A stretch of DNA of 64,000 nucleotides from Adiantum capillus-veneris (GCA_014529385.2 CM043965.1:16813912-16877911); one strand, 5' to 3'. Shown: positions 46,493 through 59,100, counted from the first letter of the stretch. The notes: a model not told the origin generated them from the sequence alone. A program made the numbers and translations.

Positions 46493-49253
46493 CTCTCTCA
46501 CACACACACATGCACATACAATATGTTGATAGTCAGATATATTACCCCACACACACACACACATACACACATGCAAACACAAAATATAGAAGTTTTTTAC
46601 ATAGATAATGGTCACGTATAAGTAGAACTGTACTAGTTTTGTGAATATAACGTAGGCAACTACGTCATTAGCAAGGGATTGATGGACCACAACAAAGACA
46701 AAATATGGGGCCAAGCAATTAGCAAGTGTTGTTTGTAAACATGCCGATTCGTTTAGCACTGAACCATTTTTTTTGTATTTCATAAGCTTCAATAGAAGGC
46801 AATAGATGATGTACTTATCTTTCAAGAAAATAAAATATCTCCATTTGCAGTGTCAATTGAAATTTTAAAGTAACATGGTACTCTTTTAATAAAAAAATGG
46901 AAGTTCCAATTTAAGGTACAAGACCGGTTTTTTTGGAAGCGAAAAACCTACTGTAAAAATCCAAAAAAGGACCGAATGCCTTAGATAACAAGTGGAATTA
47001 AAACCAACCCCCCTTTTTTTACATGTATCAGTTGAAAAGTTTTTATATATCCATTGCAATTTTTTTCTGGTAATGGTTATGACATATGTTTAAAGTCTAC
47101 GCGGTAAAACGTTAGAATTTGTCAAGCCAGCATAGAGCAGTTAAAGCACTGAACTTGTAAAGATTATAAGAGGCGTATGTATCTGTAACCTGTAAAGGTT
47201 ATAAGAGGCGTATGTATCTGTGGACATACTAACCCGAGAAAACTATTGCACAAGGTTTTGTTTAACAAAACGACATTCGGTACTTATTAAAACATCCTGG
47301 TTATAAAAATCCTAGTAAACAATACCATGTGTCATGGTTACTCATAAGTACCTAATTTGTCCCAAAAAAACTTTTTAGTATAGCCTTTTTAAGGCTGTAT
47401 ATCTGGCAAGGTCAAGCACCCAGTTAAAGAGAATCCGGTGCTACTGGCCCATGCAAATACAAAAGCTACAGGGTGTCACAGTTATGGCACCGTTTGGTGC
47501 ACCTTTGCTATGAAAAAGCATGTGCAAGGTGTAAAAATAACTCAATGCTGAGGCTCTGCAGCACACTCAGTTCATACACAGAAGCATAACTCCCATCTTG
47601 ACACACACATACACATAGTAGCACAAGGTGCACAAGAGAGGAGCGCAAGCAGTACACAGTGAAGCACTCCTCATGCAATAGCCAAAAATGTGTGGTTTGC
47701 CGCTCTTGAAGCTTCCCCAATACACACATAACGGCCCAACTCCTAGCCTGACAAAGCAAAAAACAGATTGCAGGTGTTTACAGAAGGTAAAACAGGTTTC
47801 TTTGATTCGTTTTTGCAAGATGTATAAAATGAATTATGAGCATAAGAGGTTCTTATTGTTACACACACACAACAAGTTTTCATATCATATAGATAACACC
47901 TTGTCTTGAAACACCACCATAGTTAGAAGCACACGAAAGAGTGTCTTCAAGTATATATACACACAAAGGACGAAAAACTGGTACACAAGCTATCATCTCA
48001 CACATCGCACGGGCATGGTGCTATCACAGTTTTGAAAAAAAGTTTCCTTTCTTCCATTTTTATAAAACAAAAGTGTTTTCCTTTCGCTTCATAGTCATAT
48101 AAACGCATAGTGTATTGGCATAGCTATATATTAAAAGTTTTTTTTTGGGTATAAATACATACTAATACACATGGAATTCCTCGAGTATGCACAAAATCAT
48201 GCGAGTGATGAAGCATTAAAGTAAAGCTAAAGCATGAAAAATATCAATTGAAGGGTGTAGCAGTTGAAGCAACTTGGACAATACAGGAGTACAAGCAAGA
48301 CTACATATATGAAGACGACAAATAACAACCAGGTATTACGATACAAGAGCTTTATTTAAAGTAATTGTACCTTGCCTTGTGATCATAAGTTTAAAACAAA
48401 GAAGTTTGTCAAAGTATGTACTTTCATTTGGAGTATTTTGTAAGTAGGTGGCATAATTATCAATATGGTTCCAGTCATGAAGCATTAAAGTTCTGACAAC
48501 CTCTGTGAGGGCAAAAGTCAAGGTTTACTGATTTTTTTGAAAAAAGTATGATATTACAAACAAAATGCAGCCAAAAGTTTTCACAAATTAAGAAACCAAT
48601 AGAGATAATAGTCAAAATAGCAAAAAGTAAGTGTACATTATACAGATATAGTGAAGCAATCATACAAGTAAGAATAGTACATAAAGATATTAACACCATA
48701 TATCAAGTTAACACCATATATCAAGTTATTTTTGATCAACAGGACTACAGGCTGACAGCTAGGATGAGCATCACTCGAGACATAATTAAGCTACAAGAGA
48801 TTCGGAACAAGCTTATGGCATCACATAGTAGAAAAATAAAAACGAAGCCAATAGCAGTTAGGGACCATATTTCCAAACCATGTAAAAAATGTTCAACGAT
48901 CGTACTAGACCCTACTTACATAGACAAGCTGAAGAAAACATAATCTATGTTTAGGAGTATGGCTGGGGTCTGGGATGCAATAACAAGCAGTGGGGATTGC
49001 TTGGACACCTATCACGCATTTTAGTACAAATTAGTTCTAATTAATTGTACTTATGGTTGGTTGGCAGGTAAAGATCCCTGCTCTCATTTGATAGGAGATC
49101 TGGCTCAAGCTCCTACTTTGTCATGTATCATAGTAATTTGTAATGAAGTTTATATCAAGAAATTCTTCTTTGTTTCGCTCTCTACACAAATTGTTTTGCA
49201 AACAAGTATTTAAGTCTCTCAATATATGATTCTAAGTGATGAGATTTTAAATT

Positions 49254-49257
<4 letters not shown>
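46493..49257. repeat. Large direct repeat, copy R2
   Basis: Partner of R1. It contains its own 36-bp tandem duplication (about 47150-47216, unit AAGAGGCGTATGTATCTGT) and an 18-bp duplication at about 48690-48725. It ends in (CA)n at 49258. Confidence 0.8.
48548..48943 (+). other. Reading frame shared by R1 and R2
   Basis: A 131-codon frame with no confident ATG whose counterpart in R1 is 42395-42703 (extending upstream in frame to about 42307). Indels between the copies (an 18-base duplication, a 12-base loss) keep the frame over most of the length. The product would be basic (RKIKTKPIAVRDHISKP) and is unknown. It may be a relic coding segment or chance. Confidence 0.3.

Positions 49258-49315
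<58 letters not shown>
49258..49315. repeat. (CA)29 microsatellite at the end of R2
   Basis: 58 bases of pure CA forming the right border of R2. Confidence 0.95.
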
Positions 49316-49317
<2 letters not shown>

Positions 49318-50919
49318 TAATGTTTTACATATCTTGGAATGTATGGTTTAGATGGCTATCATGGGGACACAAATTTTCACAACTTTATGAAGGATGGAAA
49401 TAGGTGTGGGCTCCCTCAACTCTCTGGCTATTGAAAGATGGCATCACTTGTAAATGTATAATTGGAGGAATATATCCATTGCCCATAGTGTTGCTCTTGG
49501 TAGAGAAATATGCCTTATCTGACAATCTCGCAGAACTGAGATTTTTGATTCTTTTGACCTTCGTCACCAACCCTATGTATGTTGCATCGGAGAGTAACAC
49601 AATCCAGGTAGGTGCAACTGCACCTACTCAGTACACTTTTTTGATATTGTAATGGCTTAGTGTTTTGATCGTTTTTGAGGTTTTTGACATACTCTAATCT
49701 TTGTACATAAGCATATATAAGATCACTTACGCATTTTTTGCATAAGCAAGATCTTCGCATAATCATAAAACTCTATTATAGGATTGGTCTCTTGCCTGCT
49801 GCTGATGCTCACGTTTTCTTTGTCATAAAAATTCACTACATAAATATAGACCAAGACATAAGATGGGATGCTTTGATATAATACTTGGTTTACAAACAAA
49901 CTTATATGATGGTCTTATGAGAAACGACATTAACTCAATTTTTTGAAAATTTGAATCAGCTACAAATAGGATGTTGCAGGAATTCTTTTTGGCATACATA
50001 GATTAATTTTGATGTATGCATTCAGATTTAAAACGACCTTATGGGTAGAGATGTTGTGTTTTGAAGATGAAAACTCATGTTCTTTACACAAATTCCTTTT
50101 AAGTTCTGTGACAGAATTGCAATTTATTCTTTTAATTTTTCAAGAAAACAAAGAAAAGGGAACCATCCTTTGGGGTGAAGTTGTGAAGCATTCAATATGT
50201 ATTTATAACTTTGATGTAATGGATATTGGATAGAGCTATCATTTTCATCTACATGAACATTTGTTGAGAGGGATTTTTTGGTTTCAGCTTTGATTTGAAT
50301 ACATGGCTTGAATAATTCAATTGTATAAAAGTGTTTGGACATATATACAGGTTATTCTGTGCCTTATACCTCAAGTGGGGGATCTCCAAAGAGATGGCAG
50401 TTATTACTTTATTTTTGACAATATCTCTGAAATACAATGAAATGTTGGCAAATTTTTTGAGGAAAGTGTTAAGCATACACAATCTTAAAAAATAACCAAA
50501 ATATGATTCATTTTTTGGCAAAGTTTTGAAAATGATGGTCAGTACAACCTCATGTGAGAGTCTCAGGGTGATGGCATTGACTAGTTTTTTTTAACATAAT
50601 GAGCACATTCCTAGGAATGGTTGTCCAAATTTCTACACATTGATTTTCATACATAGACTAATATATATATATGGCTGTTAACCATTTCATAAATTAGATG
50701 AAGGCTGGTATCTTGTATTCAGGGAAACCGTGGCCATTATGCTTGACGTAAGGGTATTGTAGCTACTACACCCAACTTTATTAGCTTGGCACTAATTTAT
50801 CTTATGTTCAAGGCTACCAGGATCGTATGCATAGCCGTAACATAGTAGAAGAAGGATACAGTATGTCATACTGTCGATACTAGTAAAAACCAACTCTCTT
50901 AAACTATGCTTCTATCTTT
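49316..50919. other. Gene-free stretch
   Basis: AT-rich sequence with ORFs no longer than 90 codons and no recognisable motif on either strand. I see nothing that can be named. Confidence 0.6.
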
Positions 50920-51146
50920 TGTTGGAATTGGGGTTACAGAGAAATGCACATAGCTTGGAGAAGAGGAAGGAAGCTCAAGGAACACAACTGAGAGTATGCT
51001 ACTTAGTGTGAAATGGAAAGATAGATAGCCCTAGTGTGATGGGCGTACATACAATGCATGGGGGAAAAAATCTCCTAAAGAGGGAAAAAATGCCCTCGCA
51101 GTACTAGTGTGCTCACTCACATCATTACCACATGTATATGGTAACA
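50920..51146 (-). repeat. Probable 3' LTR of the copia element
   Basis: 227 bp with ends TGTTGG and GTAACA on the plus strand, next to a purine-rich tract on its right. Size and position fit copia, but the partner LTR is absent, so the left boundary is a guess. Confidence 0.5.
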
Positions 51147-51221
51147 AATCCCCCCTGGAGGGATGAGGTGAACAAGAGCTGGCACATGAGTAAAGATAAG
51201 TGCCATGCCCTGAGGACATGA

Positions 51222-52257
51222 TCAGTCCACAAAGGGGAGTAAGCTCAAAAGTTTGCGGAAATTTTTGAGCTTCTCACGAGACAATGCCTTTGTGAAAACA
51301 TCTGCAAGGTTGTCCTGTGTTGGCACATAAGCCAAGTTGATCTCTCCTGCTGAGAGGCTCTCCCTGACATAGTGGTAATGCATCTCAATGTGCTTTGTGA
51401 GAACATAAAAAATTGGGTTTCTCACAACTGCCAATGCGCTCTGACTGTCAATGTAGATAGTGTTGGCAGTGTCCTGTCCAACACCCAAATCAGCCATAAG
51501 GCGTCTGAGCCATACACACTCAATTGTAGCTGTGAAGACTGCCTTGTACTCAGTCTCACAACTAGAAGTGGTCACAGTAGGTTGCTTCTTGCTCAATCAT
51601 GATATACATGAGTAGCCAAGCATGAAACAAAAGCCACTTGTGGACACTTGCATGTCAAAACAACTAGCACAATTTGAGTCCGAAAAAGCATGCAAGTCTA
51701 GCGGGAATGATCCCCCTTGGGATACAACAAGCCAAGATGTAAAGTGCCAATAAGGTAGCAAAAAAATTTCTTGACAGCTTGCCAATGCTTAGACCTTGGG
51801 CTATGCATAAATCTGCTGACCTGTGAGATTGCAAACTCAATGTTTGGCCTCGTGTTGCATACATAAATGAGGCATCCAACAACAGTTTGGTAAAGAGTGA
51901 CATTTGCAGGATCACCAACATCATGAAGACTCAGTTTTAAACCTATTTTCATGGGAGTGGCAATAGGTTTGCAATCCCCAAGTCCAAACTTACATAGCAA
52001 TGTCTCTATGTAATTTTTTTGACACAAGGCAATACGTCACTATCACACTGCTTAAATTGTATGCCCAAGTAATGATGCAACAACCCCAAATCTTTCATCT
52101 TGAAAGTAGCATTCAAATCAGCCTTAAATTCATAAATATGTCTGTCATTTGGTCCAATGATTAGCAAATCATCATTTGGTCCAATCTGATGCGTAAGATG
52201 CATGGCCAGAGCCTGAATGAGTACCACTAGACAGAGGTGCATCCAATTTACTGTCAC
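51222..52257 (-). pseudogene. RT C-terminal part and RNase H of the copia element
   Basis: Minus-strand pieces: IYEFKADLNATFKMKDLG and LLHHYLGIQF of the copia RT (52150-52060), then KNYIETLLCKFGLGDC, VGCLIYVCNTRPNIEFA, and RNase H with SKKQPTVTTSSCETEYKA (51590) and HIEMHYHYVRE. The YVDD box region is deleted. Frames change near 52010, 51690 and 51600, so it is not functional. Confidence 0.85.
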
Positions 52258-52338
52258 ACAATGTATGCACTAGCCATTTTGGCATGCCTCTAGCCTGCTT
52301 ATTTTCAGCCCTTTCCTCATCAAGTACATCATATACAT

Positions 52339-53335
52339 CTACATCAGTAATAGGCTGATTTGTAACATTTTTGGAAATCTCCATAGGATGTACATTGCCT
52401 CATTGGAATTTACTTTCGAACTTTCACCACTGAAAAGAGGCAACAAAGTGTCATAAATGTCCTGTGAGCTTATATTACTGTCTCTAGTACATGACAACAA
52501 GGGTTGAACAGAATCTTCCATAAACACTACATCTTGTGAAACCAAAATATTCTTTGTTTGCGGATGATACAACATGTAACCTTTGCTTTCAACACTATAA
52601 CCAACAAAAATACATTTGACACCCTTATTATCCAATTTTTTGTGTTGTGTTTGTGGCACCAAAGCATATGCCAAACAACCAAAAACATGCATGTGCTCAA
52701 TAGAAGGCTTTCTATTATGCCATTCTTTATTGGAGTAATAGACTGCAAGCTTTTGTAGGAAACCTGTTAAGTACATAAGTGGCACACATGATGGCCTCAA
52801 GCAAAAAAGAATGCGGTAAAGCTTGACTTTTGACCATACATCATGCCATTTTTGTAAGTGACCCGTTTTTCCTCTTAGCAACACCATTGTGTTAAGGTGT
52901 ATAAGGCACTGTACATTGGTGTTTTATCCCACAACTAGCCGGAAATGCCTTAAATTTATGAGACATATACTCCCTCCCTCAATCCAAATGGAGGGTGCCC
53001 ATAGTACATTTTGATACATTTTCAGCCATAGCCAGAAATTTTTTGAAGCACATAAAAACTTTGGACTTAGCTTTAAGCACAAATACCCATGCATGCCTAG
53101 AGTAGTCATCAATGAAAGTCACGAAGTAAAGGTAATTGCCCAAGGATGGAGTTTGCATGGCCCCACAAATATCACTATGCACAAGCTGCAACCTGCATGT
53201 GGCCCTAATTGAACCATCCTTTGGAAACTTCAAACACTGCATCTTACCCAAAATACAACCTTTGTTTGATAGGTGCTTCAAGAGGCGGCAAAGAAGCAAC
53301 CATATCAAATTCAGGCAAACACAACAAACTGGCAA
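52339..53335 (-). pseudogene. Integrase of the copia element
   Basis: From the zinc-finger side: ATCRLQLVHSDICGAM (53200; first Asp), YFVTFIDDYSRHAWVF (second conserved segment), then MVLLRGKTGHLQKW near 52880, NKEWHNRKPSIEHMHVFGCL (52740) and KCIFVGYSVESKGYML, the typical C-terminal copia integrase motif. Stops lie near 52920 and 52890. It inserts element cDNA in intact relatives. Confidence 0.85.
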
Positions 53336-53908
53336 AATTCAGATGCTCAAAACGTGCATGCCATAGTTTTTCATATGAAACAGCCCTTGAATCTACAATT
53401 GAATTTGCAAATTTTTTTTCACACTTGTCATACAAGTGAGCTTATACAGCCCACGACACAAAAGGCCAGATGCAACAATTTCATCACCAAAATTGAGATC
53501 ATGAATTGTACATCTGTCATCCACAAATTTGACTACAAGTCCAAGTCTAGCAAGTGCAGATACAGACAAAAGGTCCTTCTTGATCCCAGGTACATAAAGT
53601 GCATCAACAAGTGTGAAAGAACTGCCATTTGTAGGAGTAAGCACAATCTTTCCAACCCCCTGAACCAAATAAGAGGCATTGTTGACACAAGTGACTGAAT
53701 TCACTTGAGGGACAAACTCAAGAGAGGTGAACAATTCATGATGTGAGGTAATGTGCTTTGTAGTACCACTGTCAAAATACCACACAATGGGAGAGTATGA
53801 AGCAAAGTCAGATGTGAAAGTTGTTCCATCACAGCAACTTGCTACAAGGAAGGGTGTGGACTCCCAAGGGTTGATAACACTCTTATCAACTGTAGTAACT
53901 TGTACCAT
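53336..53908 (-). pseudogene. Protease and pre-integrase region of the copia element
   Basis: The minus-strand frame of 171 codons has WYFDSGTTKHITSH (D-S-G protease active site), FTLVDALYVPGIKKDLLSVS and LARLGLVVKF, all typical of copia. The following GAG-pre-integrase motif (SYEKLWHARFEHLNFASL) is in another frame at 53360-53300. An inverted second copy of this segment is at 55906-56448. Confidence 0.85.
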
Positions 53909-53925
53909 TACTCTAGTAGAGCTTC

Positions 53926-55905
53926 TCTAATTAAAACCTAATATGTGGAATATGGTAGAAAAATGTCTCAAAAAATTTGGAGTAAGGGATCTGAATTCAC
54001 GGATGCAGGAAGGAATCAAGGAAGTAGAAAAACCTCAAGTAAATATACAGCCAATGCCTTTTAACAAGGTAGGAGAATAACATGAAGGGGAAGATGGAAA
54101 TACCATGATCCCTGTTGAATTAGAATGTGTTACCACCATGGAAATGGAGCTGGTGTAGCCATTGAGACAAAGGATGTAAGGAAGAAATGGAAAACCAGCT
54201 TTGAAAACCATCAGAATGAAGCTGCAACAACTGACTGATGGTTATATGGAAAGACACATAGGGCTTTTGGAGAAAATAGTTTTTATGTCTTGCAGAATTG
54301 ATTACAAGCATACCTTTGCAATTGAGGATTTTGGCAAGAAAAATAACTATGAAATAATACTTGGACGACTCTTAATGCGACAGTTAAAGATGGTCCAAGA
54401 TTGGGGCTCAATCACATATACCTCAGACACATGGAGACGACTGCAAGAATCAACCTTAAAGACCATAGCTACAAAGATTTCCACAGAACTCCGATAGAAG
54501 AGTTCGATTCTTCCACAATAGTAGGGTCAGAACTCCCAGACTGTCTAGGTAAACCAGAGGAGTTATGGATGTGTGGGGCATCCAATAGTGGAAGTCTAAA
54601 ACGAGAAGAATGTATTCTAGACAGAGCGATTGAGGATATAGAATACATTCCAAAACCTTTTCTAGAAGAGTTCTTAGAACCTTTAGAATGGACACATATT
54701 CTAGCAACCTTAGATGTGTGTGCTATTGCAGAAGGATCGACAACTAAGTTTTGTGACCAAGATGGGTATGATGTAGTTCCATATTACATGGTTGCGTTAA
54801 TAGAAGATGATGATTAAAAAATCTCAGGTCAATCAAGAAAAATAAAAAATAAGCAAGAAATGGATGGGGAGCTGTTCCACGATTCTATAGATCATCTTGA
54901 AGGAGATGATGATGCAGATAATGAATATTCTGACAACCCTAGTGAGCTAGAGGAAATAGTACCTAATGTCAGGTTTTACAATTTTCCAAATAAAAAACCG
55001 AGATGTCAAGCACATTACAGAAGACGGAAGGAAGCTCACAAGGCTAGAGATAACCCAATGCAAAATATAAAAAACTGAATGGACTTCTTATCTCTGGTAA
55101 AGGCAAAAGACTGCATGAAAAATGAAACATCAGTTCATTTCTCTCAAGATCAAGACCCTAGGACAAAAGACAGTCCTAGGGATGTAAAAAAACAAACTCA
55201 GAGGTTAAAAGCAGAAACTAAATCCAAAAGAATGGAAACAAAACCAAAATTGATGAAACTTGAACATAAGAAAAGGTATCAAGAGCTCATTAAGACTCTA
55301 AGGGAAGTATGGACAACCAAAATTGACAATAGAGAGGATGAGAAAGAACCATCCCATTACAGAAATTTCACCATTCAAGATCAAAAGATAGTGCTGACAC
55401 AGCCCATAAGAGAGCGAAGGGAAAAAGAGTCTTATGATGGGCCGGAAGATGCAAAGAAAGTAGACCTTACGCATCTTGGAGAGAAACCGCAACCCGTCTT
55501 TATAGCCATCGACGTGAGCCGAGAGACGAGGAAGAGGAGCTTCTTAACCTTCTTCAGGAATATAAGGATGCGTTTATATGGTATTACAAGGAAAGGGAGT
55601 GGATCCGACAACATGTCAGCATACTATCCCTTTAAAACCTGATATGAAACCTAGCAGACAAAGGCCATACACGTACAATGATACCTTTTCTAAGCGTATC
55701 AAGGAAGAGATTGATAAAATGAAAGACGCGGAGTTTATCTATGAGATAGAACACACTAATTGGGTATTCCCAATCGTTGTTGTACCCAAAAAGAATGTCA
55801 AACTCTGAGTGTGTGTCAACCTCAAAAAAGTCAATGCAACCACAACAAAGGATAACTATCCCTTACCAATTACGGACCATGTCCTTGAACAAGTGGCGGG
55901 GCTTG
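53926..55905 (+). pseudogene. Ty3/gypsy pol fragment E (protease to RT start)
   Basis: Plus strand, several frames. A protease-like C-terminal segment (GKKNNYEIILGRLLMRQLKM, 54328) with the gypsy LGR motif comes first. A long hydrophilic linker follows (54500-55500; acidic EGDDDADNEYSD, lysine-rich KKQTQRLKAETKSKRME). Then comes the pre-RT region and RT fingers (PLKPDMKPSRQRPYTYND, 55636; WVFPIVVVPKKN, 55762; CVNLKKVNATTTKDNYPLP). A stop at 55806-55808 and a frameshift near 55570 break it. It resembles long-linker plant gypsy elements such as Athila/Ogre and might belong to the same family as D. RT ends at EQVAGLE, fused to copia at about 55905. Confidence 0.75.
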
Positions 55906-56448
55906 AGTCTATCCCTCATGGGAATTTAGTTACTTGTGCCCACAATGCCTCTTATCCTATTCAAGGATTTGGAAAGATTGTGCTTATATCTGCAAATGAC
56001 AGTTCTTTCACACTTGTTGATGCACTTTATGTACTTAGGATCAAGAAGAATCTTTTGTATGTATCTGCACTTGCTAGACTTGGACTTGTAGTCAAATTTG
56101 TGGATGAAAAATGTACAATTCATGATCTCAGTTTTTTGGTGATGAAATTGTTGTATCGGGTCTTTTGTGCCGTGGACCGTATAAGCTCGCTTTGTATGAC
56201 AAGTGTGGAAAAAAATTTGCAAATACAGTTGTGGATTCAAGGGTTGTTTCAAATGCAAAAATGTGGCTTGCACATTTTGGGCATCTGAATTTCGCCAGCT
56301 TGCTGCGTTTGCGGAAATCTGATATGGTTGCTTCTTTGCCACCTCTTGAAGCACATGTTAAACATTTTATGAAGCTTGAATTTTGGGTAAGATGCAACGT
56401 TCGAAGTTTCCAAAGGATGGTTCAGTTAGGGCTAGGGATTTCATTGAC
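55906..56448 (+). pseudogene. Copia protease/pre-integrase fragment, inverted relative to 53240-53720
   Basis: After a sharp joint the plus-strand frame reads VTCAHNASYPIQGFGKIVL, FTLVDALYVLRIKKNLLYVS and LARLGLVVKF, matching the minus-strand copia at 53720-53480, and then (shifted) NFASLLRLRKSDMVASLPPL. It carries no integrase core. With the minus-strand copy it forms an inverted pair ~2.2 kb apart. Confidence 0.85.
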
Positions 56449-56725
56449 ATGATCACGATTGTGTGATTACTTTTATAAATGTAGTAATTACAAAAAAAAA
56501 CATGATCACGTTAATTGTTTACGTGACTTTGATGATGACCTGCGAAAACCCATAGAGCTAGTTAGCCCGCTGGATAAAGGTATATTCCCTGCGGGTCACG
56601 TTGGGATTTCAGGGTTTCTTGACGAGCCCGCAGGGAAATTTCTTTTGCCCAGCGGACCCGCCGGGATAATAAAAAATCTTGGTGAGCGTAATTATATAAC
56701 ATAACCAATGTGCTTATCGTGATCT
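56449..56725. mobile_element. MITE-like foldback element candidate
   Basis: 277 bp flanked by TTGAC (56444-56448 and 56726-56730). The ends are inverted: ATGATCACGAT at the left and ATCGTGATCT at the right. The interior has a 32-base imperfect hairpin (56565-56596 with 56625-56657; arms rich in CCCGC/GCGGG), more GC-rich than its surroundings. No coding capacity. The superfamily is not clear from a 5-bp duplication. Confidence 0.55.
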
Positions 56726-56730
56726 TTGAC

Positions 56731-57269
56731 TAGGCAAATCCATGCGGAGTGCATTGAATTGACCTAAGGTTACAGAGTCACATGTTCTTTTTTTGGTACC
56801 ACTTCTAAAAATACTTAATTCCTATACCTAACATAAAGGTACGAAACCAAAACAGTTGAAAATTTGGAGAGTCATGCTCATTGCGATGAAGCCATTGGTC
56901 CAAATGAGGGCTGTAATAGGTTTTAAAAGATGAGCATATGTAAATGAGGAGTCGATAGTCAAGAGTTGGATGTCCTGTACCAGTGTACTAAATATATAAA
57001 GATCCTTGAAGTCTTGCATTTTTCACCATCATATATTTGAGTTGATATATATTGTCACTGCACAATATAAGAGCTATAATCCTTAAATGGATGAAAGTAG
57101 ATTTTATAAATTGAATTGGTTGTATAAGGGGGCTACAATCCTTGAATGGTTACAAGTAGTCCTCAATTGTGTGATTATATTAAAGATTTCTTTGCATTAT
57201 TTCATGCATTGCCCAATACAGAGATTCCATAATGTATTATGAAAGATTATTATTATACGACATGACCAA
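56731..57269. other. Gene-free stretch
   Basis: Holds only a weak, diverged tandem repeat (CTATAATCCTTAAATGG at about 57070 and CTACAATCCTTGAATGG at about 57130). Nothing else is visible. Confidence 0.6.
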
Positions 57270-58339
57270 TGTTGAAAGGACGCCCTTTCAACAACGTTTC
57301 CATAAAGATTCCATTAAGATTCCTCAAAGATTCTGTAAAGATTCCACATGAAGATGGTGATGAAGTAATGAAGATGAAGATGGATGCTACAACATGAAGA
57401 TACGAGTTCAAGGACGTCATCGAATATCCCGTTATTGTTATTTTGAGCCATTACGGCCACTTTTGTAATGTTTATGGGAACCTCATATTTTAAATCGGCA
57501 CTTGTATTTTGGCCGCAGATGCTTGTATAATGAGTAAAGCCAACTCAGTTTCTTGTAATTAAGCTCTATAGAAGCCTAGGGACAATTCAGGTCATTTGGC
57601 CGGACATTAGGTTTGAAGGCTTTGTATATAAGCTGAAACCTAAGGCTTTGTAAAAAAGATATTGCGTTATCTCAAATAATATACAGTCGTGGGTTCTGCA
57701 GCACACAGTAGTGAGCTTCACGCACACACACCGTCGCGCACACTAATCACATTGCAGATATGAGAGTAGGAGTGTGTTAGCATCGAGGAGCTCTCCGCGT
57801 AGACGCAAGCAATGCAAGCCGAGGACCACATCGTGAGCCTGCCTACTACGAGCTATATTTGGTCGTAAGTACCTCAAACGACATCCGTTCTGAATGATCG
57901 AGTAGTCGTTAGAATCAGGGCGAGAAGCTTTTTGTGTTGATTTCTTTGTAGATCAGTTTCGGACACTTTGGAAATTGCTGTTTTGAGTCTATCGCGACAG
58001 CGATTAGAGGTCTTACAGTTATCGTTTTTAGGTTTTAGGTGTTTGACCATATAGGATATGTCCTTGTGAGTTTTGCCCTCCGATTTTGAGTCATTCCGAT
58101 ATGATTTGAGACTGTTTCGAGCTTGTAGTGTTTCGTAGGATGCGCTGTCTGTTTCTTTGCTTTATGATAGTGTTGTGGTAGGATTAGTGATTGTAGAGTG
58201 TTGTTCGTGTCTAGATCAGGGTTGACAACCCAGAGATTGCCTCCATGCCCTAGTCGGGTCAGCTACGTCCTCGGATTGACAGTTTGTTGTTCTATGTTCT
58301 CGCTGTGCTCCATCGTCCGTCGCGGCGTACATGCTAACA
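57270..58339 (+). repeat. 5' LTR of element D
   Basis: It starts TGTTGAAAGG and ends GCTAACA, directly before the primer site. The first 24 bases are a perfect inverted repeat with 10-base arms (57270-57279 and 57284-57293). Near 57985 it carries GAGTCTATCGCGA, one half and the centre of the leader palindrome. Length about 1070 bp; there is no second LTR in the window to confirm it. Confidence 0.75.
57625..57632 (+). promoter_or_regulatory. TATA box of D LTR
   Basis: TATATAAG about 355 bp into the LTR, in GTATATAAGCTGAAACC. A suitable distance remains for the R and U5 regions. Confidence 0.55.
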
Positions 58340-58340
58340 T

Positions 58341-58358
58341 TGGTGCCGTTGCCGGGGA
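58341..58358 (+). other. Primer-binding site of D
   Basis: TGGTGCCGTTGCCGGGGA begins one base after the LTR. It differs by one base from the tRNA-Asp-complementary site known for Athila elements (TGGCGCCGTTGCCGGGGA). Confidence 0.85.
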
Positions 58359-59100
58359 CGAAGCACCGAAACTAGCGTAGACCGCATCACTCGTGTTTGA
58401 CAGTATAGAGTTTCTCTAGATTTTTCTAGAGTGTTGTCACCATTTGCCTTCTTAGTGGGAAGTCAGAGAGCGGATCTCTTGACTGAGGGATAGCCAGGGA
58501 GCCTGCGTCTCGCCGAGGTGGTCCACCATGAGGTTGAGGTATGGTTATATTATTTTGTTGTGTGTTTAGATTAGGTTTTATGGTTTGTGTGTTTGGTTGT
58601 GACTTATGGTTGTGAAGAACTTGAAAGAAAAGAAAAACGCAAAAGGTAAGCAGGAGGCTGTTTGCTTGCCAGAAAGCAAAAACAACCATTCAACCATCCA
58701 AAGTAGGACTTTAGGTAGTGTAGGACATCTGATGTTGATCTAGAGCAATTTTGACATGAAAATGTGCTTGAAAACACAAAAGGTGAAATTGTGCTGATTA
58801 TGGTAAAAGTGCTCTAATATGGTCGTTTGAAAGCCGATTTGAGTGCTTGTTTTTGCATTGGAAACCTTAAGGTAGGGGCAAAACACAAATTTGGTCCAAT
58901 CCAAAAAAAAAACCCAAAAAAACAAAAATCTGAAACCAAATCTGCAATTTTCAAAAAAGTTTTGCATATGACCTTGTTTTTCATATGCTCTAGAGCTTGT
59001 ATGTGAAATTTCAAAGCATTTGCATCAGTGCTTGTGCATCTAAGTGGGAATTTTCTTTTTCTGAGTGTATGGAAGTGAACTGTGAAATGCTTGAATCCAA
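58359..59100 (+). other. D leader before the repeat array
   Basis: No gene. A-rich runs near 58898-58925; no palindrome copy. Confidence 0.6.

Larger units (their letters stand above)
50920..53925 (-). mobile_element. Truncated Ty1/copia element
   Basis: Minus strand, copia domain order: protease (53908), integrase (53335), RT (52257), RNase H (51596), a polypurine-like tract (AGGGGGGATT, minus strand at about 51156-51147) and a short 3' LTR (51146-50920). The 5' LTR, gag and RT N-terminus are missing. It ends abruptly at about 53925 against gypsy pol sequence. Confidence 0.8.

Noticed and set aside
58341-58358. tRNA gene remnant
   Set aside because: Only the 3' complement is present, directly after an LTR; it is a primer-binding site.
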